Virus record (IMG/VR): IMGVR_UViG_3300034152_000240
Location: 1 to 23,589 of that record
Direction: 5' to 3' (one strand)
Length of the DNA stretch: 23,589 bases
DNA from: a virus
The translations under genes were made by a program, and so were the position numbers. Shown piece after piece: positions 7,085 through 16,017 of this stretch (positions are counted from its first letter, which is position 1; each line of letters opens with the position of its first letter). The notes beneath the pieces were generated by a model. That model was given only the letters and a program-made list of their open reading frames with translations, was not told the origin of the DNA and did no database searches.

Positions 7085-7698
7085 AAATAGATATACCAGT
7101 ATCAGACAGAATTTCTGTTTTAAACATTGCCGCAGGTAAAATGAAGCCACTTGACATAGGCGAACATTGTTGTGTTATAAATATTGATCAACATTATTAT
7201 CGAGGTTCAACATCAAATCCACAAGATGCAGAACATATGGTTGATGAATTCAAACACATGGTTGAACCAAAAACGCATTGGTATATCAATGAAGATGTAT
7301 TTGATTTCATGCACAAAACGAGATGTAAGTTTGATCGTGTATGTATATATCGCTTTCTTGAACACGTTGCATTTGATCAAGTATTGTATTTTATTTACCT
7401 AGTTTCAACAGTTACAAAAGTGGGAGGACTCGTTGATATTATTGTTCCAGACTACCGTGTGTTAGCTGGAATGATAACACATGAAGATGTCTACAGTAAA
7501 GATTTTGATCGTCATAATATTTTACTTACAACTGAACTTCTCAATACACCTGGAGACCCACATGCATCTATCTGGACATCAGATAGACTTGTGTATTTCT
7601 GGCAGTATGAGAGACGATTTGATTTTGAACAAATTCAAGACAATTATCTTTTTGATAACCGCAACATTTACTTGCGTTTTATCGTGAGGAGAATATGA
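7081..7698 (+). CDS. SAM-dependent methyltransferase-like protein (class I, degenerate)
   Basis: The 205-aa protein resembles class I methyltransferases of the Methyltransf_11 type. Residues 13-20 (VLNIAAGK) occupy the SAM-binding motif I position, normally hydrophobic-D/E-x-G-x-G-x-G. INID at 33-36 supplies the acidic residue for the ribose. FLEHV at 92-96 is the typical motif before the second half of the fold, and a conserved-type KVGGLVDIIVPDY segment follows at about 113-125. Motif I keeps only one of the usual glycines, so catalysis is uncertain. The gene overlaps its neighbours by ATGA at both ends. Targets could be nucleic acid, a nucleotide or a small molecule; no specificity motif such as DPPY is seen. 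Confidence 0.65.
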   Translation: MKIDIPVSDRISVLNIAAGKMKPLDIGEHCCVINIDQHYYRGSTSNPQDAEHMVDEFKHMVEPKTHWYINEDVFDFMHKTRCKFDRVCIYRFLEHVAFDQVLYFIYLVSTVTKVGGLVDIIVPDYRVLAGMITHEDVYSKDFDRHNILLTTELLNTPGDPHASIWTSDRLVYFWQYERRFDFEQIQDNYLFDNRNIYLRFIVRRI

Positions 7699-8024
7699 TA
7701 CTGTTCAAGAAGGTTAGTGGAGATGGTTATGGGGGAAACGGCCCAGATAACCCATCAAGCCGAGAGGTAGTGAAAGTTAAAAAAGATCTTGTACTATCCA
7801 CGGACGCAAGAATGTTTCTAAGAGAGGCCGAACCTCATCTATATAATGCAGGGATAGATAAAAGAAGAGAGATGAATCTTGACGAAACAATCAAAACTTG
7901 TGCGCACCTTATTTCAACGAACTTTTATAAGAGAGAAGGATTTCTTACGAATGTTCTTGCACAAGAGCTTGAGAAAGTAATTCGAAAACGATTGGAGGAG
8001 GAAAGTGATAACATTCGGAAGTAG
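7695..8024 (+). CDS. Unknown 109-aa protein
   Basis: Not recognised. The ATG overlaps the upstream stop (ATGA, 7695-7698) and is preceded by GAGGAG. Residues 8-22 are rich in Gly, Asn, Pro and Ser (GDGYGGNGPDNPSS) and look flexible. The rest looks helical and charged, with an Arg/Glu-rich C-terminus. The gene runs 20 bp into the next one. Its small size and coupling to the DUF932-like gene suggest the two products may work together, which is inference. Confidence 0.7.
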   Translation: MILFKKVSGDGYGGNGPDNPSSREVVKVKKDLVLSTDARMFLREAEPHLYNAGIDKRREMNLDETIKTCAHLISTNFYKREGFLTNVLAQELEKVIRKRLEEESDNIRK

Positions 8025-8946
8025 AGCAGAGGAAATGGGTCTTCAGGTTTTAGATGCAATCAATGGAATATATCGCTACGGTGACAAATTTGGATCTGTG
8101 ATATATCGACAACTATTTACAGGTTCACATTATGTACAAGATGTTGAGACATTTGATGGTATAGATACATCACAAGTAGAAATACCATATCTCGCAGTGT
8201 TCACACGAGGACCAGAAGAAGAAGAGCACAAATATTGCGGGATTGTTTCACGAATATACCGCTTTATCGGTAATGAGATACTCAATAATATTGTACGCGA
8301 ATCAGTTCGTAATACAGGTATGCCTGTTGTAGCGGAGAATACCTATCTATCAGATAAACGCACAATGATGAGAAACGAATTCATCATGAGCAACTCAGCG
8401 AGAACCAAAGTTGGCGACGTTCTACCTGTAGTTGTAATTAGAAACAGCTATGATGGAACGTGGGCGCAAGCCATGCAATTTGGTATTAACTTTCCACATT
8501 ACGAACTTTCATTTGCTTTTCGTATGGGAGAGGTTCGCCAGATTCATGTGGCTGGAGCCACTACATCTATGTCATCTTTTATGGAAGGTTACTTTAACAC
8601 TTTTGCTGACAACATCAGCAACGTTCTGAGAGATAGCTTTGAAAAGCAATTCACAGAAGAACAATTAATGTCACTACTTGATATAATTGAAGATACCGGA
8701 AAGAGAAAGCGTAGAGGAATATCGGAAATAATCCAAGAAGTCACACCAGAAGGCCAGGTTCTCCCATCAGCATGGCATGTATTCCTTGCAATTGTGCGCT
8801 ACACAAGCACAGAACCAAACTTGAACACAAAAGCGATACTGGAAAATATCGCGGAGAGCGTCCTTGTGATTCCTACTCGTATGGCATCAGTTATGGAAAG
8901 AATGAGTCGAGGAATTCTTCCAGAAGGACAAGAAGATGCAGCATAG
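8005..8946 (+). CDS. DUF932-like protein, 313 aa
   Basis: The start is GTG at 8005, with GGAGG six bases upstream inside the preceding gene. The central part resembles DUF932 phage/plasmid proteins: KYCGIVSRIYRFIGNEI near residues 72-88, then a segment ending KVGDVLPVVVIRNSYDGTWA around 133-153, which matches the family's 'GD..p.l.v.NSyDGs.a' pattern from memory. DUF932 proteins are common on plasmids and large phages; their role is not established. The C-terminal third is helical and charged (DTGKRKRRG). The gene ends just before the 8947-8985 terminator. The family call is moderate; the existence of the gene is not in doubt. Confidence 0.6.
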   Translation: MITFGSRAEEMGLQVLDAINGIYRYGDKFGSVIYRQLFTGSHYVQDVETFDGIDTSQVEIPYLAVFTRGPEEEEHKYCGIVSRIYRFIGNEILNNIVRESVRNTGMPVVAENTYLSDKRTMMRNEFIMSNSARTKVGDVLPVVVIRNSYDGTWAQAMQFGINFPHYELSFAFRMGEVRQIHVAGATTSMSSFMEGYFNTFADNISNVLRDSFEKQFTEEQLMSLLDIIEDTGKRKRRGISEIIQEVTPEGQVLPSAWHVFLAIVRYTSTEPNLNTKAILENIAESVLVIPTRMASVMERMSRGILPEGQEDAA

Positions 8947-8985
8947 AAATAAAGGGTGTCATATTTTGGCACCCTTTATTTTTTT
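8947..8985 (+). terminator. Intrinsic (Rho-independent) terminator
   Basis: A 14-bp stem (8947-8960 with 8968-8981, one T-G wobble) around the loop ATATTTT, followed by T residues to 8985. It starts at the base after the stop codon of the DUF932-like gene. The A-rich left side and T-rich right side mean it could work partly in both directions. It closes the RNAP and accessory block, so the hub gene at 9027 probably has its own promoter in the 41 bases between. I cannot identify a promoter there. Confidence 0.9.
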
Positions 8986-9026
8986 GCCAAGCGAGAACAA
9001 ATTTATAGTAAAAGGAGATTATTGCG

Positions 9027-10292
9027 ATGCCAGAAGAACAACAAGGATATAAGCAGTCAAGGACCTATGAGATTATTGTCAGAATCAAAGAGCTAGAATA
9101 TACTGCGGATTTAATCTCTTTAAGAATCGTGGCGTCTCTGTCAACTGGTTATGATATCGTAACGTTGACATTTTCTGTTGATCCAGACGATATGATACTT
9201 GAGGACGTTTTTGGTGGAGAACCAATCAAACTTACTATAAATCAAATGGGAGATGATAACGTCCCACTCGACGGACTTGAATTTGAACTTATGGTTCTTG
9301 AATCTGATTTACCAATGTTTGAAAGAGTTGTTGATGACAATCAAGCTCAAAGAACTCGCGTATCAATACCATTTACGGCTGTTGATCGCAATGCTTACAA
9401 AACCGTTTCAAGTATTGTAAATGGTGTTTATCTTGGGCAGAATTTAAACTCAATTGTCAGCGACCTTTTGAGTCAAACCAACACAGGATTAAGATTGAGA
9501 TTTGATTCAAACGGTAGAAACAATGAAGTGATCGACCAAGTGTGTATTCCCCCAACAACATTTTATAATATTATCAAAGAATATGACAAAACCGATCTAT
9601 ATCCATTTAACGGGTTCCTTGATAGAAGGTTCGGGCTTTTTAACGGTGTCCCTGCCGTCTATGTGCAAGGGCAATACGTATACATAAAAAATCTAAGCGC
9701 AAAATTAAAACAAAATCAAGCGTATACTGTTTATCAGTTGAACGCGGGAAGTAAAAATACAGATGATATTATTGAGCGAAGTACTGATGGAAAAACGTTT
9801 TACACGTATGATCAGATTAATACAAAATATGCAGGGAATGCAAAACTCGGAGCTTTGGGGTCCACTATCAATCACATTGATAAACCCTCAAAAACATTAT
9901 TTACAACCGTTCGAAACGATTTAGAAACTATTGCTCAAAATAATTCTTTGACATTTCAAGGGGGAAAATTATTTAGAGATTCTGCAATTCAGAGAACACG
10001 TTATATATTTACTGATACAGGATTTGAAGAAAACCCGCAACTAAAATATCAATCCCACTACGGAAGAAGCATGGGTGATATCTCTAGTATAAACTTTAGA
10101 ATGGAAAGGGCGTTGCCGCTTCTTAATCTGTTAAAAGTGGGCGAATGCGTCAAGTTTAAACCTGAGAATGTGGTCTATGCTGAATTTGGTGGGAAATATA
10201 TTCTATATAGTACATCTCTTGAGTTTGCAAGACGTGGAGGTTGGTCTTCAGTTGCTACTGTTAATTTAGTCCGCACAAACAGGAAAATATGA
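9027..10292 (+). CDS. Baseplate hub protein candidate (gp27-like)
   Basis: Probably the hub protein at the centre of the baseplate. AAAAGGAG precedes the ATG. The 421-aa protein has the layout of hub proteins such as T4 gp27: an N-terminal beta-rich domain (TYEIIVRIKELEYTADLISL onward), a middle segment with YLGQNLNSIVSDLL and then IPPTTFYNIIKEYD. This 'short helix, then ip..t.y..i...yd' pattern is common in hub and late-control proteins. A C-terminal beta domain ends in GGWSSVATVNLVRTN. No lysozyme domain is fused to it. Neighbouring terminase, tape measure and tube-cap genes support a tail role. Identification is by pattern and context, not by strong identity. Confidence 0.6.
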   Translation: MPEEQQGYKQSRTYEIIVRIKELEYTADLISLRIVASLSTGYDIVTLTFSVDPDDMILEDVFGGEPIKLTINQMGDDNVPLDGLEFELMVLESDLPMFERVVDDNQAQRTRVSIPFTAVDRNAYKTVSSIVNGVYLGQNLNSIVSDLLSQTNTGLRLRFDSNGRNNEVIDQVCIPPTTFYNIIKEYDKTDLYPFNGFLDRRFGLFNGVPAVYVQGQYVYIKNLSAKLKQNQAYTVYQLNAGSKNTDDIIERSTDGKTFYTYDQINTKYAGNAKLGALGSTINHIDKPSKTLFTTVRNDLETIAQNNSLTFQGGKLFRDSAIQRTRYIFTDTGFEENPQLKYQSHYGRSMGDISSINFRMERALPLLNLLKVGECVKFKPENVVYAEFGGKYILYSTSLEFARRGGWSSVATVNLVRTNRKI

Positions 10293-10317
10293 GAACAAAA
10301 TACAAAGGGAGTCTATT

Positions 10318-11970
10318 ATGGTTGCTTTTCGATTAGATGAAGTTGAATTACAAGCTAATAAATATATTACGGAATATTTAAGATGCAAAAGCGACTTTGA
10401 GCATTTTTGTTCAAACTACATTTTACTTGAAGCTCCTGGTGGTGATATACCTCTTAGACCTTATAAGAAACAAATTCAATTAATACGAGCAATGGAAAGA
10501 CATAAGTTCATGCTTGTCTTAAAGAGCCGCCAGATTGGGATATCTACAATTAATCAGGCATATGCTGTATGGTTAGTTGTTTTCTATTCAAATGCTGTAA
10601 TCGGTATTATTTCAAAAAATGGTAAAGAGGCTACACACTTTGCCAGAACAATTCGAAGCATGATTGAGAAGTTGCCAGATTGGATGAAACCACGAAAAGG
10701 AACTCAGGGTAGAGGGTTTGCAAAGAAAACAGAACAATCATTTATTTTAACAAATGGTTCAAAAGTATATGCTGAACCAGTGAACCCAAACGCACCTGAA
10801 AAGACTCTTCGTGGTAAAGCTATAACATTATTAATAATTGATGAGGCAGCATTCGTTGATCATATAGATTCTGCTTGGACTTCAATGGTTCCTGCTCTGT
10901 CAACGAATCAGATGCAAGCCAAAAAAGCAAACGTTCCATATGGGACGATGATTCTTTCAACACCTAACAAGACTGTTGGTGTAGGTCAATGGTACTTCAA
11001 ACGATATCAAAATGCTTTGACTGGCGATGATATCTTTAAACCTTTTATCATTCACTGGAAAATGATTCCAGAACTTGCAGAGGACGGTGATTGGTACAAA
11101 ACACAATGTCGTCTATTTGACAATGATCCTAAAAGAATTGCGCAAGAGCTTGAATTAAAATTTCTACCAGCGGAAGGATCTTTCTTTGAATCGGAAACAG
11201 TTGAAAGAGTTCAAGCGGCTGTACAAAAACCAATTGAAAAAGCAAAACTATACAATGGAGAAATTTGGAAGTTTAGAGATCCAGTTCCAGGGCGTCATTA
11301 TATAACTGGCGTAGATACAGCTCCAGAACACGGAGAAGACAAATCCGCTATAACAATATGGGATTATGAAACGATGGAGCAAGTTTGGGAATATAGAGGA
11401 AAGTGTAAAGTTCTTGAGTTTGTAAATGTTGTAAAAGTTGCAGTTGCACAGTATCCAGGAACCCTTGTAATTGAATCTAACTCTTACGGAAATCAAGTTG
11501 TAGAGCAAATGAACCACGGCGAATACTCTCACATGGTATATCAAGAAAAGAGGGGGCAGAGAACCTATTATCCTGGCCTATCAACGAACACAAAGACCAG
11601 ACCGCTTATGATTGATGCTCTATATTCATATATTACTCAGTACCCCGAGATTGTGAAATCTGAAAGACTGGCTCTTGAAATTGCTGGTCTAGTTTCAAAA
11701 CCAAATGGTAGAGTTGAAGCAGATGCAGGATGTACAGACGACTTGGTTTTATCTTCTGCATGTTGTATGTACGTCCGCAAGTATGACCCACCACTCATGG
11801 TAAGCATAGCTGAGCAACAAACAGTTATGAATGATTTAATCGATGTTATGAGTACAAATACAGGCGGACGAATGGAGATAGAAAATTCTTCAATTATTAA
11901 GCATGTAAAAGAGAGACTTGATGAAATGGGTGGGTTTGTAGATGTTATGAAATTTTATGATAGGGAGTAG
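10318..11970 (+). CDS. terL: Terminase large subunit (DNA-packaging ATPase and nuclease)
   Basis: The motor that pumps phage DNA into the prohead and cuts it, T4 gp17-like, 550 aa. The ATPase domain has a deviant Walker A (KSRQIGIST, residues 69-77), Walker B (LLIIDEAAF, 171-179) and a coupling motif STPN (214-217). The RNase H-like nuclease domain has its acidic residues at D333 (TGVDTAP), E386 (VIESNS) and D474/D475 (TDDLVLS). The Walker A lacks the usual GKS/T lysine; the lysine before SRQ probably takes its place, as in other terminases. AAAGGGAG precedes the ATG. No small terminase gene is recognised nearby. Confidence 0.96.
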   Translation: MVAFRLDEVELQANKYITEYLRCKSDFEHFCSNYILLEAPGGDIPLRPYKKQIQLIRAMERHKFMLVLKSRQIGISTINQAYAVWLVVFYSNAVIGIISKNGKEATHFARTIRSMIEKLPDWMKPRKGTQGRGFAKKTEQSFILTNGSKVYAEPVNPNAPEKTLRGKAITLLIIDEAAFVDHIDSAWTSMVPALSTNQMQAKKANVPYGTMILSTPNKTVGVGQWYFKRYQNALTGDDIFKPFIIHWKMIPELAEDGDWYKTQCRLFDNDPKRIAQELELKFLPAEGSFFESETVERVQAAVQKPIEKAKLYNGEIWKFRDPVPGRHYITGVDTAPEHGEDKSAITIWDYETMEQVWEYRGKCKVLEFVNVVKVAVAQYPGTLVIESNSYGNQVVEQMNHGEYSHMVYQEKRGQRTYYPGLSTNTKTRPLMIDALYSYITQYPEIVKSERLALEIAGLVSKPNGRVEADAGCTDDLVLSSACCMYVRKYDPPLMVSIAEQQTVMNDLIDVMSTNTGGRMEIENSSIIKHVKERLDEMGGFVDVMKFYDRE

Positions 11971-11973
11971 ATC

Positions 11974-12870
11974 ATGGAAAAAGTTAATGAGTTGGTTGCT
12001 ATTAAAAGAGGTGGAGGTAGAGTTGTTAAGATTGACAATATGACCTTCTATTCTTCTGATAGGTTAAACGATCTAGTTGAAGAATCATTTAAGAAATCTT
12101 CAATAACAAAACCAGTTGCATCAAAATTACGAGAACTAATTGACCGTGATTTAATTATCCCTGTATTCTCAACAAAGAATATGTTGCACTTTATTTATAG
12201 AAAAGTTTTTCAACCAACTGAATACGAGTACACTTCTGGTTTCTGGACTCCCAAAATAAGAAAAGTTTTTCTGTTAATTGATTCAAATGTTAATGTTTTG
12301 GGTTATGCGACCAACACGTTAATTGCGAAAGTTTTGATTCACGAACTAATGCATGTTTATGCACATATGAAACCTAATCAATATATAAATTTTTTTCAAG
12401 ATGAATTGGTAGCATTCTATAAAACATATTGGGGATTAATATCAGGAAATAAAGAAATCCCAGATAGAAATATAATGAATATTCTACAATACATGAGAAA
12501 AAGTTATGATAATATCAAAGGCCCCAATACAACGATAGGTCGTATGGAAGCTAGCTATAAAAATATTATTGATAAAGAAATTACCCCCTTTGCGAAACGA
12601 GAGAGCGAAATATATGAAAAATTGATTAAGAATTTCTTTTTGGCACTAAGACTTTACTTTATAAGTCCGATGGCTTTCAGAAGAAACTACGATCACCCTG
12701 ATATTCGTTCGGTTATTTCACCGCTATTAATTACATATAGAGATCAACTGAATATTGGAATACCAAAGTTATTATGTGTTCAAGAACTCATCTTTCCATC
12801 AGAAGTCATTGCTGTATTTGCTGCATCAGCCTATCCAAACAAAGTTTATTCAGCAATCAAGCAATTGTAA
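11974..12870 (+). CDS. Putative zinc metallopeptidase (HExxH), 298 aa
   Basis: Residues 121-131 read LIHELMHVYAH, a clear HExxH zinc-binding motif (H123, E124, H127). Glu144 (in FQDELVAFY) lies 17 residues after H127, in the range expected for a gluzincin-type third ligand, and H131 is another candidate. The residues before HExxH (NTLIAKVL) look helical, as required. The rest is helical with no signal peptide or membrane segment. The start is 3 bases after the terminase stop, with AGGGAG upstream. Phage structural regions often encode a maturation protease, but the usual prohead proteases are serine enzymes, so substrate and role are open. One motif does not prove activity. Confidence 0.6.
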   Translation: MEKVNELVAIKRGGGRVVKIDNMTFYSSDRLNDLVEESFKKSSITKPVASKLRELIDRDLIIPVFSTKNMLHFIYRKVFQPTEYEYTSGFWTPKIRKVFLLIDSNVNVLGYATNTLIAKVLIHELMHVYAHMKPNQYINFFQDELVAFYKTYWGLISGNKEIPDRNIMNILQYMRKSYDNIKGPNTTIGRMEASYKNIIDKEITPFAKRESEIYEKLIKNFFLALRLYFISPMAFRRNYDHPDIRSVISPLLITYRDQLNIGIPKLLCVQELIFPSEVIAVFAASAYPNKVYSAIKQL

Positions 12871-12885
12871 GGAGATATAATATAG

Positions 12886-15800
12886 ATGGCTAAAAAGAAG
12901 GATACTCCTCCAAACACTCGCAGATTAGAGGAAAATGCGCGAGAAGCATCTGAGTTTCGTGCCTCAAGAATTAGCACACTCAATCAAACAATGGTAGATG
13001 TTGAGCAAGAGGCAAAGAAACGCACTCGTATGATTAATGATGAGCTAGATGTCATAACGCGCCAGCAACGCGAAGCTGTCAAGATGCTTGGAAAATCCGA
13101 TAAGCAATTAACTGGTGAAACAGCAAAAGGGCTAAATGAAGTAATCGGGCATCTTGGTCAAGCAATGGGTAACTTTGCGACTGGAATTGGAAGAGTTACC
13201 ACACAAACCTCAAGAGCAACAACTCAAGCTATCTCGCAGTATGGTAAGGCTATTGGCGAAGACATCAATATTAACAAACAAAATACAGTGGCAATGGCAT
13301 TATCAACTGCTGCTCCTTTGTTTGGATACTTTGCATCAAAATTTATGGAGACCTCCGTCTTCAAAGATGCGTCTAGAAATATTCAACAGTCCGTTGCAGG
13401 TGCTTTCAGAAAAGGACTATCTTCTGTTACTGGAGCTTTTAGAAGAAAGGGTGGTGGAGGTGGTGGCTACACTGAAGAAGAATTAGAATTAGAACTTTCG
13501 AATCTTAGACGGCCTCCAAAAATGCAAGCTGGTGGATACGTAAAAAAGGGTGGTCTTATTGAAGCTCATGCTGCTGAAGTCGTTACACCAGTAGAGAAAA
13601 TCTTTACACAATTTCAAAGTATGAACGCAGAACTAGTAAAGGCAATGAGAAGCCCACTCAATCGTGCTGCGAGAAGTCTGAAAGAGATTAAAGAACACTC
13701 TGCTGAAAGCATAGAGAATTCAAAGAAGGTCGTTTCAAATCTAGCAGAGCTTAGATCAGTTCTTATTGGAACAACCGATCAGATCAAAGTCTCTTGGCAA
13801 GCAATGTTAAATGAGAACCCATTCTTTAGAAAAGTTCTAAAGATGGCTGAGGTTCTTAATACCGTTGTCGTATCACCTATTAAATGGCTCTTCGGAATGC
13901 GGGGCGGGTATCGAGGAATGGCAACAAGAGCCACTGCGACAAGTAATGTATTTCTAAAGATTTCTAATATGCTTCAGTTGATCTTTGGTCAGCTTATGCC
14001 AAAAGTTGATCGTGTCATTGAAATTCTTAATCGCCAGTTAGAATATATGACAGGAGAACGCGTTCCTGAAATTAAAGGGCGTGGAACCTACACGATGTTT
14101 GGTAAGATTAAAGAATTCTTTACAACAAGATCAATTCAAACGGCTGGCGAAACTGTGTTTGATTCTGTCGTAGATGCTCTTCGACTTGATCGATCAGCAC
14201 TTGAAGAAGCAGGAATTACATCAATTGGTGATTTTCTTATGCCTCACCGATGGGTGAAAAATATGGGCGTAACTCGCGAAAATATAGCCAGTAAATTAAA
14301 GGGAAAAGGTGAAGGAGGAATTGGAGCAAGACTTGCTTCTGTCGTAGAAAGAGAAAAATCGTTTAAAGAAGCAGCCAAAGAGCAGACAGAAGTTATAAAA
14401 GAATCCGTAGCCAGGGTTAATGAAAACATAAAAGAATCAAAAAAAGTATTAAAGGAGCAGCATGAAGAGAGAATAAGTGTTGCTCAAGAACATTACCAAG
14501 CAACTTTGAAACGTGCAAAAATGAGCGAAGAACAACAAGAAAAAATAAGTGAAATAATGGAAACTTGGAAAGATCAATCTCTAACTATAGGGAAGAAATC
14601 TGTTGATGCCTCAAAATTTGTAGGGAAGAAAGTTGGTGGGTTAGGAAAAACCTATGTCAAACAAACGACTAGATTAATCAGTGGAATTGCAAGACGGATT
14701 AAGAAACTTGTTCCTCGGCTGGGAAGTATGCTCTTAACAATGTTCAACATATTATCTTTTACACTTGGTAATATGTTGAGAGCCATTGGTAAGATTCTTA
14801 TTCCTATTGCAAGCTTTTTAGGATCTGGAATTATGAGAATGCTAGCTGCTGGACCTATAGGGATATTGAAAGGGGCAGGGTTGATGGCAGGTGGAATGGC
14901 GGCTGGCGCAGCAGGACTTACAATGGGAACCATTGATGCATTTAGAGGTTTTGGCAGAGCAGAAGAATGGGGGGTTGGAAGAGGCGCAGCAATGGCCGGA
15001 GCATTCTTTGGAGGTGTCGGCGGGGGAACTCTTAAATCAGCAGCTTGGGGTGCTGCAAAGGGTGGTGCTCTTGGTGCAGCAATAGGATTAGTTGTTCCTG
15101 GTGTTGGACCAGCCATCGGCGGAGCTGTTGGTGCTATTGCTGGTGCCATTCTTGGATTTGTAGGTGGAAAGAATATTTCAAAAGCTTTTAGTGCAATTGG
15201 AAAGGAAATTACAAAAGTGGTTAAAGCTGTTTGGAAAGTTGTCACGTTTCCAATTAAACTTCTCTATCGTGTTGCAAAAGGTATCATAAAAGGATTCTAT
15301 AGAATCTTCAAATTTCCTATCAGTTTAATTGCTAGATTTGTTAAATGGTGGGTTGGAAAGGTTTGGAGTGTTATTACTTGGCCACTTGTTAAAATTTTGT
15401 CTCTATTTGGTATTCAAACCGGACCAAGTGAGCTTGGCGATTGGATTGCAGAGAAAATTGCATGGCTATGGAAAGCGATCACAGCTCCTGTGCGAAATTT
15501 CTTTACAATGGTAAACAATATAATGGATGCTGCTGATAAAGGAACTCAGAATCTTGATGAAATGATAGCCGACGCTATGTACAATGTAGTTACGTGGCCT
15601 TTGAGAAAGCTTGGAGAACTTCTCACAAAATTAAAAGATTGGATAGTAGAAAAAATAAGCCCCATCGCAAGTTTCTTTGGTATTGACCTTGGGGTTGAAG
15701 AATCTCCAAGAGAGGGACCATCACCAAAAAGTGATGTCGGTAGAGCATTTCGAAATCAAAGAAATGTTGAAACAATGACGACAGCCGCAGAAATTGCTGC

Positions 15801-16005
15801 GGGTAAGAACGTAGGTAAGAAAATTGTTGATGCAATTAATGAATCATCAAAAACATCAACGGCAGCAGTTATTGCTAATAGCAGTAGAATAATTGCATCA
15901 ACAAGTCAAGTAATCAATCAAAACAATAATAATGTAGGAGGAACATCTCCAGGAATGGGCAATACAATAGCGACAGAACAAATCCTGCTTTCTGGTATGA
16001 TGTAA
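12886..16005 (+). CDS. Tail tape-measure protein
   Basis: This 1039-aa protein sets tail length and is thought to be released during DNA injection. TAAGGAGATA, where TAA is the stop of the previous gene, precedes it. The N-terminal 120 residues are helical and charged. Six consecutive glycines lie at 189-194, followed by GGYVKKGGLIEAHAAEVVTP (216-235), a 'GGYV..G...H..EVV' element common in tape-measure proteins. Coiled-coil-like Glu/Lys-rich helices fill about 480-580. Around 640-770 there is a very hydrophobic Gly/Ala stretch of glycine-zipper type (GAAIGLVVPGVGPAIGG), suited to membrane insertion, followed by Trp-rich amphipathic helices. At about 0.15 nm per residue this would allow a tail near 150 nm. 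The next gene is a tube-cap candidate, as in T4 (29 then 48). Confidence 0.88.
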   Translation: MAKKKDTPPNTRRLEENAREASEFRASRISTLNQTMVDVEQEAKKRTRMINDELDVITRQQREAVKMLGKSDKQLTGETAKGLNEVIGHLGQAMGNFATGIGRVTTQTSRATTQAISQYGKAIGEDININKQNTVAMALSTAAPLFGYFASKFMETSVFKDASRNIQQSVAGAFRKGLSSVTGAFRRKGGGGGGYTEEELELELSNLRRPPKMQAGGYVKKGGLIEAHAAEVVTPVEKIFTQFQSMNAELVKAMRSPLNRAARSLKEIKEHSAESIENSKKVVSNLAELRSVLIGTTDQIKVSWQAMLNENPFFRKVLKMAEVLNTVVVSPIKWLFGMRGGYRGMATRATATSNVFLKISNMLQLIFGQLMPKVDRVIEILNRQLEYMTGERVPEIKGRGTYTMFGKIKEFFTTRSIQTAGETVFDSVVDALRLDRSALEEAGITSIGDFLMPHRWVKNMGVTRENIASKLKGKGEGGIGARLASVVEREKSFKEAAKEQTEVIKESVARVNENIKESKKVLKEQHEERISVAQEHYQATLKRAKMSEEQQEKISEIMETWKDQSLTIGKKSVDASKFVGKKVGGLGKTYVKQTTRLISGIARRIKKLVPRLGSMLLTMFNILSFTLGNMLRAIGKILIPIASFLGSGIMRMLAAGPIGILKGAGLMAGGMAAGAAGLTMGTIDAFRGFGRAEEWGVGRGAAMAGAFFGGVGGGTLKSAAWGAAKGGALGAAIGLVVPGVGPAIGGAVGAIAGAILGFVGGKNISKAFSAIGKEITKVVKAVWKVVTFPIKLLYRVAKGIIKGFYRIFKFPISLIARFVKWWVGKVWSVITWPLVKILSLFGIQTGPSELGDWIAEKIAWLWKAITAPVRNFFTMVNNIMDAADKGTQNLDEMIADAMYNVVTWPLRKLGELLTKLKDWIVEKISPIASFFGIDLGVEESPREGPSPKSDVGRAFRNQRNVETMTTAAEIAAGKNVGKKIVDAINESSKTSTAAVIANSSRIIASTSQVINQNNNNVGGTSPGMGNTIATEQILLSGMM

Positions 16006-16017
16006 GGAGATAGATTG

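Noticed and set aside
8772-9008. Plus-strand 78-codon open frame across the 8947-8985 terminator
   Set aside because: It is a shadow frame inside the DUF932-like gene, with no ribosome site, and runs through the terminator.
14652-15245. Long minus-strand open frame (197 codons) rich in Pro and Ala
   Set aside because: It is the antisense image of the Gly/Ala-rich codons in the tape-measure gene; Pro/Ala-rich content is what that antisense must give, and no ribosome site supports it.
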